A DNA stretch of 64,000 nucleotides from Flavobacterium erciyesense. GTDB taxonomy: Bacteria > Bacteroidota > Bacteroidia > Flavobacteriales > Flavobacteriaceae. Under the pieces are notes generated by a model that worked only from the letters and a program-made list of their open reading frames with translations, ran no database searches and was not told where the DNA came from. A program made the position numbers and the translations under genes. This document shows positions 8,823-17,024 of the stretch, piece by piece. The stretch spans positions 1 to 64,000 of the forward strand of contig NZ_JAGPXB010000002.1 of assembly GCF_018069925.1 (NCBI RefSeq), written 5' to 3'. Positions within the stretch are counted from its first letter, which is position 1. Each line of letters opens with the position of its first letter.

Positions 8823-11209
8823 TGGAAAGAGGATTAAAAAATTATATAGAGGCTATACAATCAGACGTAGCTGCACTAGTATATTCCGATGGTGAAGGAG
8901 CTAGTTTTGAAGATAAATTTACAGAACATTGTATAGAAATTTTAGACAATATAGGTAAATCAGAAGGAGCCCGAGTTTTGTCTTACATAAATCCAGATTC
9001 GCTGGGTAGAATTGATTGGAAAATCAATGGCTATTGTTTAAAAGACGAATTCAAAGATGATACTAATAAGGTACACTTTGAAACATTAGACCTTTTCATT
9101 ACACATTTCAACAAAACTTCCTATGATTATAACATCCAAAAAGATGAGTTTACTAAAAGTATTAATCAAATTAAAAAGTTTTTAAATGCTGCTTTAAAAG
9201 GGCATATTGATTACATTGACCCTGCACAAACAGAACTTAATCAACTTTTAAAAATTATACTTAAACAGAAATCAACTTTTGATAGAATAAATATATTTTT
9301 TCTAATCAACGGCAACTCTAATCACGATTTAGAGAAAATTATAATTAAAGGGTTCGAAAACTTAGATGTTTTTGTTCACGTTTGGGATATCCCAAGATTT
9401 TATAAATTAAGTGAATCATCAAGTAATCGAGAACCTATTGAAATTGAGTTCAAAGAATTGTCAGCATCGAATCAACATGGTATTCAATGTTTAAAAATGC
9501 CAAACATTAACGAATTGTACGAATGTTATTTGGCAATTTTACCTGGGGAAATTTTATCCAAACTTTACAAAGAGTTCTCTAATGAACTACTAGAAAGTAA
9601 TGTTAGAGCATTCTTGGGCCAAACAGGTAAATTTAATAAGGGAATTAGAGATACAATAAGAGAAAAACCGCAAATGTTTCTGCCCTATAATAATGGTATT
9701 ACGGCAACAGCTGAAAATGTTGAAACCCAACTTATCGATAATCAATTATATCTGACCAAATTATTAGATTTTCAAATAGTAAATGGAGGTCAAACAACTG
9801 CATCATTATTTCACACTCAAAAAAAGTTTAAAGACGCAGACTTGAGCAAAGTTTTTGTGCAGATGAAGTTAACAGTAATTAAAGATGTTAATCAAAAAAA
9901 CGTCGAAGTACCAAATATAGCAAGATTTGCAAATAGTCAAAATAAAGTGTCCGAATTAGATCTATCCTCAAATAATCCATATTTTGTTCAAATTGAAGCA
10001 TTATCACGTAAAAAATATGTAATTGATCCAGAAAATAGAAATATGTCAACCTTATGGTATTTCGAACGTGTCAATGGTCAGTACAAAGAATCTCTTAATA
10101 AACTAACGACATCTGTTCAACAGAGAAAGTTTAAAGAGCAAAGCCCAACTAATCAAAAATTTGTTAAATCTGACGTTGCTAAGTACATTAATATATGGGA
10201 ACTAGAGCCTCACTTTGTTTCACAAGGAGCACAAAAAAACTTCATTCATTACACAAAAAAAATTAATGAATTAGTAAAGAAAAACAAACTACCTGGAGAA
10301 AATTTTTATAAAAAATTAATTGCTAATGCTATTCTTTTTAAAGCTGTGGACAAACTTTTTGGTAGAAAAAATATTGATGCAATCGGAGATACTAACTTAA
10401 AATCATTTACAGTAGCATACACTTTATCTTACTTCCACCATCTAACCGAAAACAAGGTTGACTTATGGAAAATTTATGAAGAACAAAGAGTTGACTCAAA
10501 TGTTTTAATTGAATTACAAAAATTAATAGTCTTCGTATATGATCAATTGGTTAAGTCGTCAAATAACACTTTGATTTCTGAGTATGCCAAAAGAGAGTCT
10601 AGTTGGAAATTGTTAAAAGAACAAACATATCAACTAACTTTTGAGAATTGTTTAAATTGCTTTATCGATAAAGAGCAACAAGTACTAAGGGAAATAGAAA
10701 CTGTTGAAATTGAAAATAAATCCGAAAACAATTTAATTATTACTAACAAAATTTTGGGTTTTGGTAATAGATTTTGGGATGGTGCTTCAAAATGGGTACT
10801 ATTAATTGATGAAATTAAAGATTTATCAATTGACTGTTGGGAAATAGCAAACAAAATAAAAAGATCAAAGAATTTAAATAGTAGAGATATTTCAATTGCA
10901 AGTAAAATTTTATCATACATAGAAGAACATAACTCAAATATAGAATCAATTAAATCACAATCAAATGAACTTGAAATTGAAATAATTAATGTCAAAATTA
11001 TCTTCGACAGATTGAATCTAATATCTAAAAATGATTGGTCCAAAATTCTTGCACTAGGAGAACAAACAAAAGTTTTTGATAATTTAGAGCTACTAAATAT
11101 AAAGTCCGTTCAAAAATCAATCTTAAAAAATGAAACTATCAAAGAAATAAATTTGATAAAGGCCTTTGAGTCGTTAAAAAAATTGAAAAAATACAAGATT
11201 GACTTCTAA
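8822..11209 (+). CDS. AIPR family protein (abortive-infection phage resistance)
   Basis: A 795-residue protein. The AIPR core includes FLGQTGKFNKGIRDTI (about 264), FLPYNNGITATAE (about 285) and QIVNGGQTTASLF (about 318-330), the most conserved stretch of the family. The N-terminal ~250 residues resemble an additional nuclease-like alpha/beta region, but no confident active site is visible. The C-terminal ~200 residues are lysine-rich and helical. The family was named after a phage-resistance protein and recurs with GHKL, Z1 and PD-(D/E)XK genes. As the last gene of the operon it is followed by a strong terminator. Confidence 0.9.
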   Translation: MERGLKNYIEAIQSDVAALVYSDGEGASFEDKFTEHCIEILDNIGKSEGARVLSYINPDSLGRIDWKINGYCLKDEFKDDTNKVHFETLDLFITHFNKTSYDYNIQKDEFTKSINQIKKFLNAALKGHIDYIDPAQTELNQLLKIILKQKSTFDRINIFFLINGNSNHDLEKIIIKGFENLDVFVHVWDIPRFYKLSESSSNREPIEIEFKELSASNQHGIQCLKMPNINELYECYLAILPGEILSKLYKEFSNELLESNVRAFLGQTGKFNKGIRDTIREKPQMFLPYNNGITATAENVETQLIDNQLYLTKLLDFQIVNGGQTTASLFHTQKKFKDADLSKVFVQMKLTVIKDVNQKNVEVPNIARFANSQNKVSELDLSSNNPYFVQIEALSRKKYVIDPENRNMSTLWYFERVNGQYKESLNKLTTSVQQRKFKEQSPTNQKFVKSDVAKYINIWELEPHFVSQGAQKNFIHYTKKINELVKKNKLPGENFYKKLIANAILFKAVDKLFGRKNIDAIGDTNLKSFTVAYTLSYFHHLTENKVDLWKIYEEQRVDSNVLIELQKLIVFVYDQLVKSSNNTLISEYAKRESSWKLLKEQTYQLTFENCLNCFIDKEQQVLREIETVEIENKSENNLIITNKILGFGNRFWDGASKWVLLIDEIKDLSIDCWEIANKIKRSKNLNSRDISIASKILSYIEEHNSNIESIKSQSNELEIEIINVKIIFDRLNLISKNDWSKILALGEQTKVFDNLELLNIKSVQKSILKNETIKEINLIKAFESLKKLKKYKIDF

Positions 11210-11226
11210 ACACAACCTCAACAAAA

Positions 11227-11249
11227 AAAGCCCCAAACGGGGCTTTTTC
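11227..11249. terminator. Bidirectional terminator between AIPR gene and carB
   Basis: AAAGCCCC and GGGGCTTT pair across an AAAC loop, with A/T tracts on both sides, 17 bases after the AIPR stop and 20 bases past the carB stop. It can end both convergent transcripts. Confidence 0.9.
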
Positions 11250-11268
11250 GATACAATTATGTTACGTT

Positions 11269-14121
11269 TTATTTACTTAAGTACATTTTTCTGCGAGAGT
11301 ACAATTCGTAGAACTGATCGTCTTTTAGGTCATCAATAAACAAGATGCTTTCACCAGTTGATTTCATTTCAGGTCCTAAGGCTTTGTTTACATTATGAAA
11401 CTTACTGAACGAGAATACTGGCTGCTTGATGGCAAATCCTTTTAATTGTGGGTTAAAGTCGAAATCAGTTACTTTATTGTGTCCTAGCATTACTTTGGTA
11501 GCGTAGTTTACATACGGTTCGCCATAAGCTTTGGCAATAAACGGCACTGTACGTGACGCACGTGGGTTGGCCTCAATGATGTACACGATATCGTTCTTGA
11601 TAGCAAACTGAATGTTAATCAAACCAACTGTTTTGAGTGCCAAGGCAATTTTTTTAGTATGGTCTTTTATTTGTTGCATTACAAACTCACCCAAGTTAAA
11701 TGGAGGCAAGGTCGCATTACTATCGCCGGAGTGCACGCCACAAGGCTCAATGTGCTCCATGATCCCGATGATGTATACGTTTTCGCCATCGCAAATTGCA
11801 TCGGCTTCGGCTTCGATAGCACCATCTAAATAGTGGTCTAAAAGCAATTTATTACCCGGAATGGTTTTTAATAAATTGATTACGTGCTCCTCTAACTCTT
11901 GTTTGTTGATTACAATTTTCATTCCCTGACCACCCAACACATACGAAGGACGAATTAACAATGGGAAATCCAATTGATCAGCCAAGGCAGCCGCTTCATC
12001 AGCTGTTTCGGCAATACCAAACTGCGGGAACGGAATTTCTAATTCGGTCAACAAATCAGAAAAACGACCGCGGTCTTCGGCTAAATCCAATGCATCAAAA
12101 CTAGTTCCTATAATTTTAACTCCGTATTTAGATAACTTTTCAGCCAGTTTCAAAGCAGTTTGTCCGCCCAACTGCACAATTACACCTTCTGGTTTTTCGT
12201 GTTGGATGATGTCGTAAATATGCTCCCAAAATACTGGCTCAAAGTACAACTTATCGGCAGTATCAAAGTCAGTCGAAACCGTTTCAGGATTACAATTGAT
12301 CATGATTGTCTCGTAGCCACATTCTTTGGCAGCCAAAACTCCGTGCACGCAAGAGTAATCAAATTCGATTCCTTGACCAATTCTATTTGGCCCAGAGCCC
12401 AACACAATAATTTTCTTTTTGTCGGTAACAATACTTTCGTTGTCTACGTAGCGTGTACCATCTGCTTTTTCGATTTCCGCTTCAAAAGTAGAATAGTAAT
12501 ACGGTGTTTTTGCTTTAAATTCGGCCGCACAAGTGTCTACCAATTTAAACACACGATTGATGTTTTGCTCGGTACGTAGGCTGTGTACTTCGCTTTCTAA
12601 GCAACCCATCATGTGCGCAATTTGTCTGTCGGCAAAGCCTTTTTGTTTGGCTTCAAGCAACAACTCTCTTGGCAAAGTAGCGATGGTATATTTGGCAATT
12701 TCTTTCTCGAGTGTAAACAATTCCTCGTATTGTTTCAGGAACCACATGTCAATTTTGGTGATTTCGTGAATTCTACTCAACGGAATTCCAAGCGCAATGG
12801 CATCGTAAATAACAAACACACGATCCCAACTGGCGTAGGTTAATTTCTCTATAATTTGTTCGTAATTAGTGTAGCCTTTTCCGTCGGCACCCAATCCGTT
12901 TCTTTTAATTTCTAATGATTGTGTAGCTTTGTGTAAGGCCTCTTGAAACGAGCGCCCAATTCCCATAACCTCACCTACTGATTTCATTTGAAGACCTAAA
13001 GTTCTATCAGCTCCTTCAAATTTATCAAAGTTCCAACGCGGAATTTTAACAATCACATAATCCAAAGTCGGTTCGAACAAAGCCGAAGTTGACTTGGTAA
13101 TTTGATTTTGCAACTCATCTAAATTGTAACCCAAAGCTAATTTCGAAGCAATTTTTGCAATTGGATAACCTGTTGCTTTTGATGCTAATGCTGAAGAGCG
13201 CGACACACGAGGATTGATCTCGATGGCCACGATATCTTCTTTTTCATCTGGAGAAACGGCAAACTGAACGTTACAACCTCCGGCGAAGTTACCAATAGAA
13301 CGCATCATCAAAATGGCGTAGTCACGCATTTTTTGGAAAGTCGTATCCGACAAGGTCATTGCTGGCGCTACCGTAATCGAATCTCCTGTGTGAATCCCCA
13401 TTGGATCCATATTTTCGATAGAACAAATAATAACTACGTTGTCATTTTTGTCTCTCAGTAATTCTAATTCATATTCTTTCCAACCCATCAAGGCTTTATC
13501 GATAAGTACCTCATGAATTGGAGACGCCTCTAAACCGCGAGTTAAGAGTTCGTCAAAATCTTCTTTTTTGTACACAATTGCAGCTCCTGTTCCTCCTAAT
13601 GTAAACGAAGGACGAATTACCAGCGGAAAACCAAATTCCTGCGCAATCTCTTTACCACGTAGGTACGAAGTACAAATTTCGGCAGGAGCAGTTGGTACAT
13701 TTATTTTTTTAAGTAATGCTTTAAATTGATCTCTGTCTTCGGTAATGTTGATGGCATTAACGTCAACACCAATTAATTTCACATCAAAATCCTTCCAAAT
13801 TCCTTTCTCTTCAGCTTCCAAACACAAGTTCAAAGCCGTTTGTCCGCCCATCGTTGGTAAAACAGCATCAATTTGCGGATGCGCTTTTAGGATTTCTATA
13901 ATCGATTTGGTAGTCAGCGGTTTTAGGTAAATATGATCGGCCATAGAAGGATCGGTCATTATGGTAGCCGGATTAGAGTTGATCAAGATTACCTCAATTC
14001 CTTCCTCACGAATAGAGCGTGCTGATTGAGAACCTGCGTAATCAAATTCGCAAGCTTGACCAATTACAATAGGACCTGAACCTATTATTAAAACCGATTT
14101 TATTGATGTGTCTTTAGGCAT
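11269..14121 (-). CDS. carB: Carbamoyl-phosphate synthase large subunit, short form
   Basis: A 950-residue enzyme that makes carbamoyl phosphate from bicarbonate, ATP and ammonia (delivered by CarA) for arginine and pyrimidine synthesis. Both tandem ATP-grasp halves are present: the first opens with VLIIGSGPIVIGQACEFDY, the second with GSGPNRIGQGIEFDYSCVH. MGGQTALN and LGGQTALK mark the paired subdomains. It stops soon after the second ATP-grasp domain, so the ~120-residue methylglyoxal-synthase-like regulatory domain of E. coli CarB (1073 residues) is absent. From memory this is normal for Flavobacteria and not a local truncation. carA is not adjacent. Confidence 0.96.
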   Translation of the reverse strand: MPKDTSIKSVLIIGSGPIVIGQACEFDYAGSQSARSIREEGIEVILINSNPATIMTDPSMADHIYLKPLTTKSIIEILKAHPQIDAVLPTMGGQTALNLCLEAEEKGIWKDFDVKLIGVDVNAINITEDRDQFKALLKKINVPTAPAEICTSYLRGKEIAQEFGFPLVIRPSFTLGGTGAAIVYKKEDFDELLTRGLEASPIHEVLIDKALMGWKEYELELLRDKNDNVVIICSIENMDPMGIHTGDSITVAPAMTLSDTTFQKMRDYAILMMRSIGNFAGGCNVQFAVSPDEKEDIVAIEINPRVSRSSALASKATGYPIAKIASKLALGYNLDELQNQITKSTSALFEPTLDYVIVKIPRWNFDKFEGADRTLGLQMKSVGEVMGIGRSFQEALHKATQSLEIKRNGLGADGKGYTNYEQIIEKLTYASWDRVFVIYDAIALGIPLSRIHEITKIDMWFLKQYEELFTLEKEIAKYTIATLPRELLLEAKQKGFADRQIAHMMGCLESEVHSLRTEQNINRVFKLVDTCAAEFKAKTPYYYSTFEAEIEKADGTRYVDNESIVTDKKKIIVLGSGPNRIGQGIEFDYSCVHGVLAAKECGYETIMINCNPETVSTDFDTADKLYFEPVFWEHIYDIIQHEKPEGVIVQLGGQTALKLAEKLSKYGVKIIGTSFDALDLAEDRGRFSDLLTELEIPFPQFGIAETADEAAALADQLDFPLLIRPSYVLGGQGMKIVINKQELEEHVINLLKTIPGNKLLLDHYLDGAIEAEADAICDGENVYIIGIMEHIEPCGVHSGDSNATLPPFNLGEFVMQQIKDHTKKIALALKTVGLINIQFAIKNDIVYIIEANPRASRTVPFIAKAYGEPYVNYATKVMLGHNKVTDFDFNPQLKGFAIKQPVFSFSKFHNVNKALGPEMKSTGESILFIDDLKDDQFYELYSRRKMYLSK

Positions 14122-14215
14122 GTTGTAGTGTGTTGTGTAGTTATGTGTAAATGTAAAGGTACTGAAAGGATGACTTTTAGGTCGATTTACAGTGATTTTT
14201 TTACCGAAAAGGTAT

Positions 14216-14248
14216 AAAAAAAGGCGATACTAAAAAAAGTAACGCCTT
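14216..14248 (-). terminator. Terminator of rpmH
   Basis: On the minus strand AAGGCGTTAC pairs with GTATCGCCTT (one mismatch) and runs into a T tract (A tract at 14216-14222 on the plus strand). It begins about 20 bases after the rpmH stop. Confidence 0.85.
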
Positions 14249-14267
14249 AAATATGTTTATTCAAACA

Positions 14268-14429
14268 TTATTTTTTGTGTCTTGGTTCGCTAGAAACAGT
14301 CAATTTATGTCTTCCTTTAGCTCTTCTACGCGCAAGAACTTTTCTTCCATTAGCAGAAGCCATTCTGTCCATAAATCCGTGCTTATTTCTTCTTTTTCTT
14401 TTCGATGGTTGAAACGTTCTTTTGCTCAT
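14268..14429 (-). CDS. rpmH: 50S ribosomal protein L34
   Basis: A 53-residue, very basic protein beginning [19 protein letters not shown] and continuing [22 protein letters not shown], the hallmark L34 sequence. It is a structural protein of the large ribosomal subunit. A longer plus-strand frame covers the same bases but has no recognisable product. A promoter lies 72 bases upstream and a terminator downstream, so the gene is monocistronic here, without the rnpA neighbour seen in many bacteria. Confidence 0.97.
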
Positions 14430-14500
14430 TGCTTTGTATCTTTAAAAACTTATTTATATGTCTATTTAATTCTCAATAGTGGTTGTTCGAAAACCGAGTG

Positions 14501-14530
14501 CAAATATACAAAGACTTTTTTTCCTCACAA
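14501..14530 (-). promoter_or_regulatory. rpmH promoter
   Basis: Read on the minus strand, TTG (14530-14528) is followed after 19 bases by TATATTTG (14508-14501), a full match to the Bacteroidota housekeeping promoter pattern. It implies a leader of about 65 bases before the rpmH ATG. Confidence 0.75.
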
Positions 14531-14593
14531 GTAGTTTTGTAAAAATATTTTCAATTCCTTTTACTATATTTGTGCTCTTAAATTAAACACGCT

Positions 14594-15109
14594 ATGTTTC
14601 ACAAAAATATCAAATTTATTATTGCCGGACTTATTATTGCTGCTGGCATTTGGCAATTTACTGAGAGTAACATCGGTAACGGAATTTTCCTTTTAGTATT
14701 AAGTGCCATTCCAATATTTTTATACTTTAGAAATGAATTTATTTTACTTGCTTTCTTAAAACTGAGAAAACAGGATTTTGAAGGAGCCAAAAAATGGTTG
14801 TCGCATATTAAAAACCCTGAAACTGCTTTGATTCAAAAACAACAAGGATATTTTAATTACCTACACGGAATCATGCTGGCGCAAACCAACATCAATCAAG
14901 CCGAAAAATATTTCAAAAAAGCCATTGAATTAGGTTTATCAATGGATATGGATTTGGCTGTTGCCAAATTGAATCTGGCAGGTGTAGCGATGACACGTCG
15001 TCGTAAATTAGAAGCTACTGCTCTATTAAACGAAGCTAAAAAATTAGACAAGCAAAACATGCTGAAAGAGCAAATTGCAATGATGAAAGAACAAATGAAA
15101 AAAATTTAA
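14594..15109 (+). CDS. Membrane-anchored TPR-like protein, conserved hypothetical
   Basis: A 171-residue protein with two N-terminal membrane helices (about 7-22 and 29-45), then a soluble helical region with TPR-like pairs: EGAKKWLSHIKNP, YFNYLHGIMLAQ, QAEKYFKKAIELG and LNLAGVAMTRRRKLEATALL. The C-terminus MLKEQIAMMKEQMKKI is probably coiled-coil. TATATTTG at 14565-14572 is a good -7 element 21 bases before the ATG. No specific function is recognised; the fold suggests a scaffold at the inner membrane. It is convergent with the alpha/beta hydrolase gene. Confidence 0.8.
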   Translation: MFHKNIKFIIAGLIIAAGIWQFTESNIGNGIFLLVLSAIPIFLYFRNEFILLAFLKLRKQDFEGAKKWLSHIKNPETALIQKQQGYFNYLHGIMLAQTNINQAEKYFKKAIELGLSMDMDLAVAKLNLAGVAMTRRRKLEATALLNEAKKLDKQNMLKEQIAMMKEQMKKI

Positions 15110-15130
15110 TTGCTTCAATTTCATAAAACA

Positions 15131-15160
15131 GAAAGGGTCAAATTTATTTTTGACCCTTTT
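15131..15160. terminator. Bidirectional terminator
   Basis: AAAGGGTCA and TGACCCTTT pair around a ten-base loop, with an eight-T tract on the plus strand. It serves the TPR-like gene and, immediately past its stop codon, the convergent hydrolase gene. Confidence 0.8.
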
Positions 15161-15162
15161 TT

Positions 15163-15837
15163 TTATGCTTTCAATTCAGATGTTCCTAAAATTAATGCAG
15201 GTAAATGCTCATTGAGCCATTTGTATTTGTTTAAAATCATGATGTGTGTTCCGCCTTTTACAACAATACATTTATTAATGTATTGAATCGGAAAAACGTC
15301 ATCTTGATCGCCATGAATGTGAATTACTTTTTCGTCAATTGCTACTCGATCCCACAACACAACTTGTTCTACAGCCCAAGTTAAATATCCCACATCACGA
15401 ACGGATAAAAATTTCTTGTACAAATGCAAGCGTTCGTTAATTTTATGACCAAACGAAAACCGCGCTAAGGCATCTACATTAGCGATCAATCGCATGGGCA
15501 ACAACTTATAAGCCTTGGTTGCCTTGGCTATTTTTAATCGCCTCGGAAACTGATTATTGCAGCGAACACTTGATATAATGATTACTTTGCGAGTTGTAAT
15601 AAACTGTGCCATTTCTTGAACCAAGATTCCTCCAAAAGAAACCCCGATAAGTACCGGATTTGCGTGTGTAATTTTAGCAGCCATTCGGGACGCATACTGC
15701 TGTAGAGACTCATTGGTTAATGGTATTTCCCATTCTAATAAATGCATTTCAAACTGCGATTCAGGCAAAGAAATACGTTCAAAAATAGCAGTACTTGCTG
15801 CTAAACCAGGCATGAAATAAACTGGAATTTTATCCAT
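15163..15837 (-). CDS. Alpha/beta hydrolase
   Basis: A 224-residue alpha/beta hydrolase: nucleophile elbow GVSFGG (about residues 73-78) with Ser, acid in HGDQDDVFP and His in KGGTHIMIL near the C-terminus. It lacks a signal peptide and is short for the fold, with a small cap region. The substrate is unknown. A PGLAAS segment near residue 10 resembles the oxyanion-hole loop. Confidence 0.85.
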   Translation of the reverse strand: MDKIPVYFMPGLAASTAIFERISLPESQFEMHLLEWEIPLTNESLQQYASRMAAKITHANPVLIGVSFGGILVQEMAQFITTRKVIIISSVRCNNQFPRRLKIAKATKAYKLLPMRLIANVDALARFSFGHKINERLHLYKKFLSVRDVGYLTWAVEQVVLWDRVAIDEKVIHIHGDQDDVFPIQYINKCIVVKGGTHIMILNKYKWLNEHLPALILGTSELKA

Positions 15838-15951
15838 AATTGTTTTAACTATTTTATAACATCATTCGGATATATAATCCCGAAATTTGTTTAAAAATAA
15901 TTCTTTTTTCAGAAAAAGCACTTCTTTACAATTACATATTACCATTAAATT

Positions 15952-16671
15952 ATGACTTCGCAACTATATAAAGCAAATACAAGAGGTACTGCCGATTTTG
16001 GCTGGCTTCAGGCTAATTTTTCTTTTTCGTTTGGTAACTATTTCAATCCAGAACGTGTGCAATTTGGAATGTTACGCGTACTAAATGACGACACCATTGC
16101 AGCTGGAGCTGGTTTTGGCACGCACGGTCACGCCAATATGGAAATCATCACGATTCCGCTCGAAGGTGGATTGATGCACAAAGACAGCATGGGTAACGAA
16201 GGCGTTATTCGCTTTGGCGAAGTACAAGTAATGAGTGCCGGTAGCGGAGTGGAACATTCTGAAATGAATGCCAGTAAAACCGAACGTGCTAAAACGCTAC
16301 AGCTATGGGTTTTTCCAGATACAGAAGAAGTAACGCCACGCTACGACCAAAAATCATTTGACCTAGAACAACACAAAAACACTTTCGTAAACGTAGTTTC
16401 ACCAAAGAATCATAACGATGGCAACGCGCTTTGGGTGCACCAAAAAACGTTTTTCAACTTAGGTATTTTTGACGAAAACAGAACGATAAACTACCCGATT
16501 CAGATTCCTAACAACGGCGTTTATTTGTTTTTAATAGAAGGTGAAATTGAAATCAACAACCAAATTCTGACTGCAAGAGATGCAATCGGAATAACCGCGA
16601 CAACTGCAATTGATATTAAAATTAATAGTACAGCTAAAATACTGTTGATTGAAGTACCAATGCAGCAGTAA
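15952..16671 (+). CDS. Pirin family bicupin protein (YhaK-like)
   Basis: A 239-residue bicupin. The pirin N-terminal domain is clear: FSFGNYFNPERVQFGMLRVLNDD, then GFGTHGHANMEI with the metal-binding histidines, and SAGSGVEHSEMN with a further His and Glu. The second cupin is degenerate. Family members bind a divalent metal; some act as quercetin dioxygenases or redox sensors. The GNAT-like gene 12 bases downstream is probably co-transcribed. Confidence 0.92.
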   Translation: MTSQLYKANTRGTADFGWLQANFSFSFGNYFNPERVQFGMLRVLNDDTIAAGAGFGTHGHANMEIITIPLEGGLMHKDSMGNEGVIRFGEVQVMSAGSGVEHSEMNASKTERAKTLQLWVFPDTEEVTPRYDQKSFDLEQHKNTFVNVVSPKNHNDGNALWVHQKTFFNLGIFDENRTINYPIQIPNNGVYLFLIEGEIEINNQILTARDAIGITATTAIDIKINSTAKILLIEVPMQQ

Positions 16672-16683
16672 TCCTTATTTTTT

Positions 16684-16968
16684 ATGGAAATTAAAGACAA
16701 TACATTTTCGAGACAATTTGAAACCAATAGCCCACAAGGTTTACTCGCTGTTGAGTATTCTTTTCAGGAAAAGAAAATCTTTCTCACCAAAATTCACAAA
16801 CCAGAAGGATTTGATGATGAAGATTTTTTGAATGATTTTTTAAAAAGTATTTTAGAAAATGCCATCGAGCAAAAGTGGAAAGTAGTTCCTATTTTACCGC
16901 GAATTGTGCAGTTTTTTAAAAAATTCCCACAATACAAAGAATTACTTCCTCCCGGAATTAGACTATAA
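16684..16968 (+). CDS. GNAT-like small acetyltransferase domain protein
   Basis: A 94-residue protein resembling the minimal GCN5-related domain that lacks the first part of the fold. The tail WKVVPILPRIVQFFKKFPQYKEL follows the family's pattern of V-P-x-C/L-P followed by a helix ending in a P-x-Y motif. The central acetyl-CoA loop, usually RGxG, is replaced by GFDDEDFLND, so catalysis is uncertain. It ends at a strong bidirectional terminator. Confidence 0.8.
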   Translation: MEIKDNTFSRQFETNSPQGLLAVEYSFQEKKIFLTKIHKPEGFDDEDFLNDFLKSILENAIEQKWKVVPILPRIVQFFKKFPQYKELLPPGIRL

Positions 16969-16970
16969 AC

Positions 16971-17007
16971 AAAAAAGCGACTGCATTATTCCTGCAGTCG
17001 CTTTTTT
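16971..17007. terminator. Strong bidirectional terminator
   Basis: AAAAAAGCGACTGCA and TGCAGTCGCTTTTTT are perfectly complementary across a seven-base loop. It lies between convergent genes: three bases after the GNAT-like stop and 18 bases from the ABC-F stop. Confidence 0.93.
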
Positions 17008-17024
17008 ATTTTAGATCAAAAATC

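Noticed and set aside
11612..13930. Several plus-strand reading frames of 61-139 residues inside carB
   Set aside because: All are shadows of the carB coding sequence; none has a promoter or recognisable product.
14253..14534. Plus-strand 93-residue reading frame
   Set aside because: It is antisense to rpmH, whose L34 product is unmistakable, and its translation is Ser/Phe-rich with no family resemblance.
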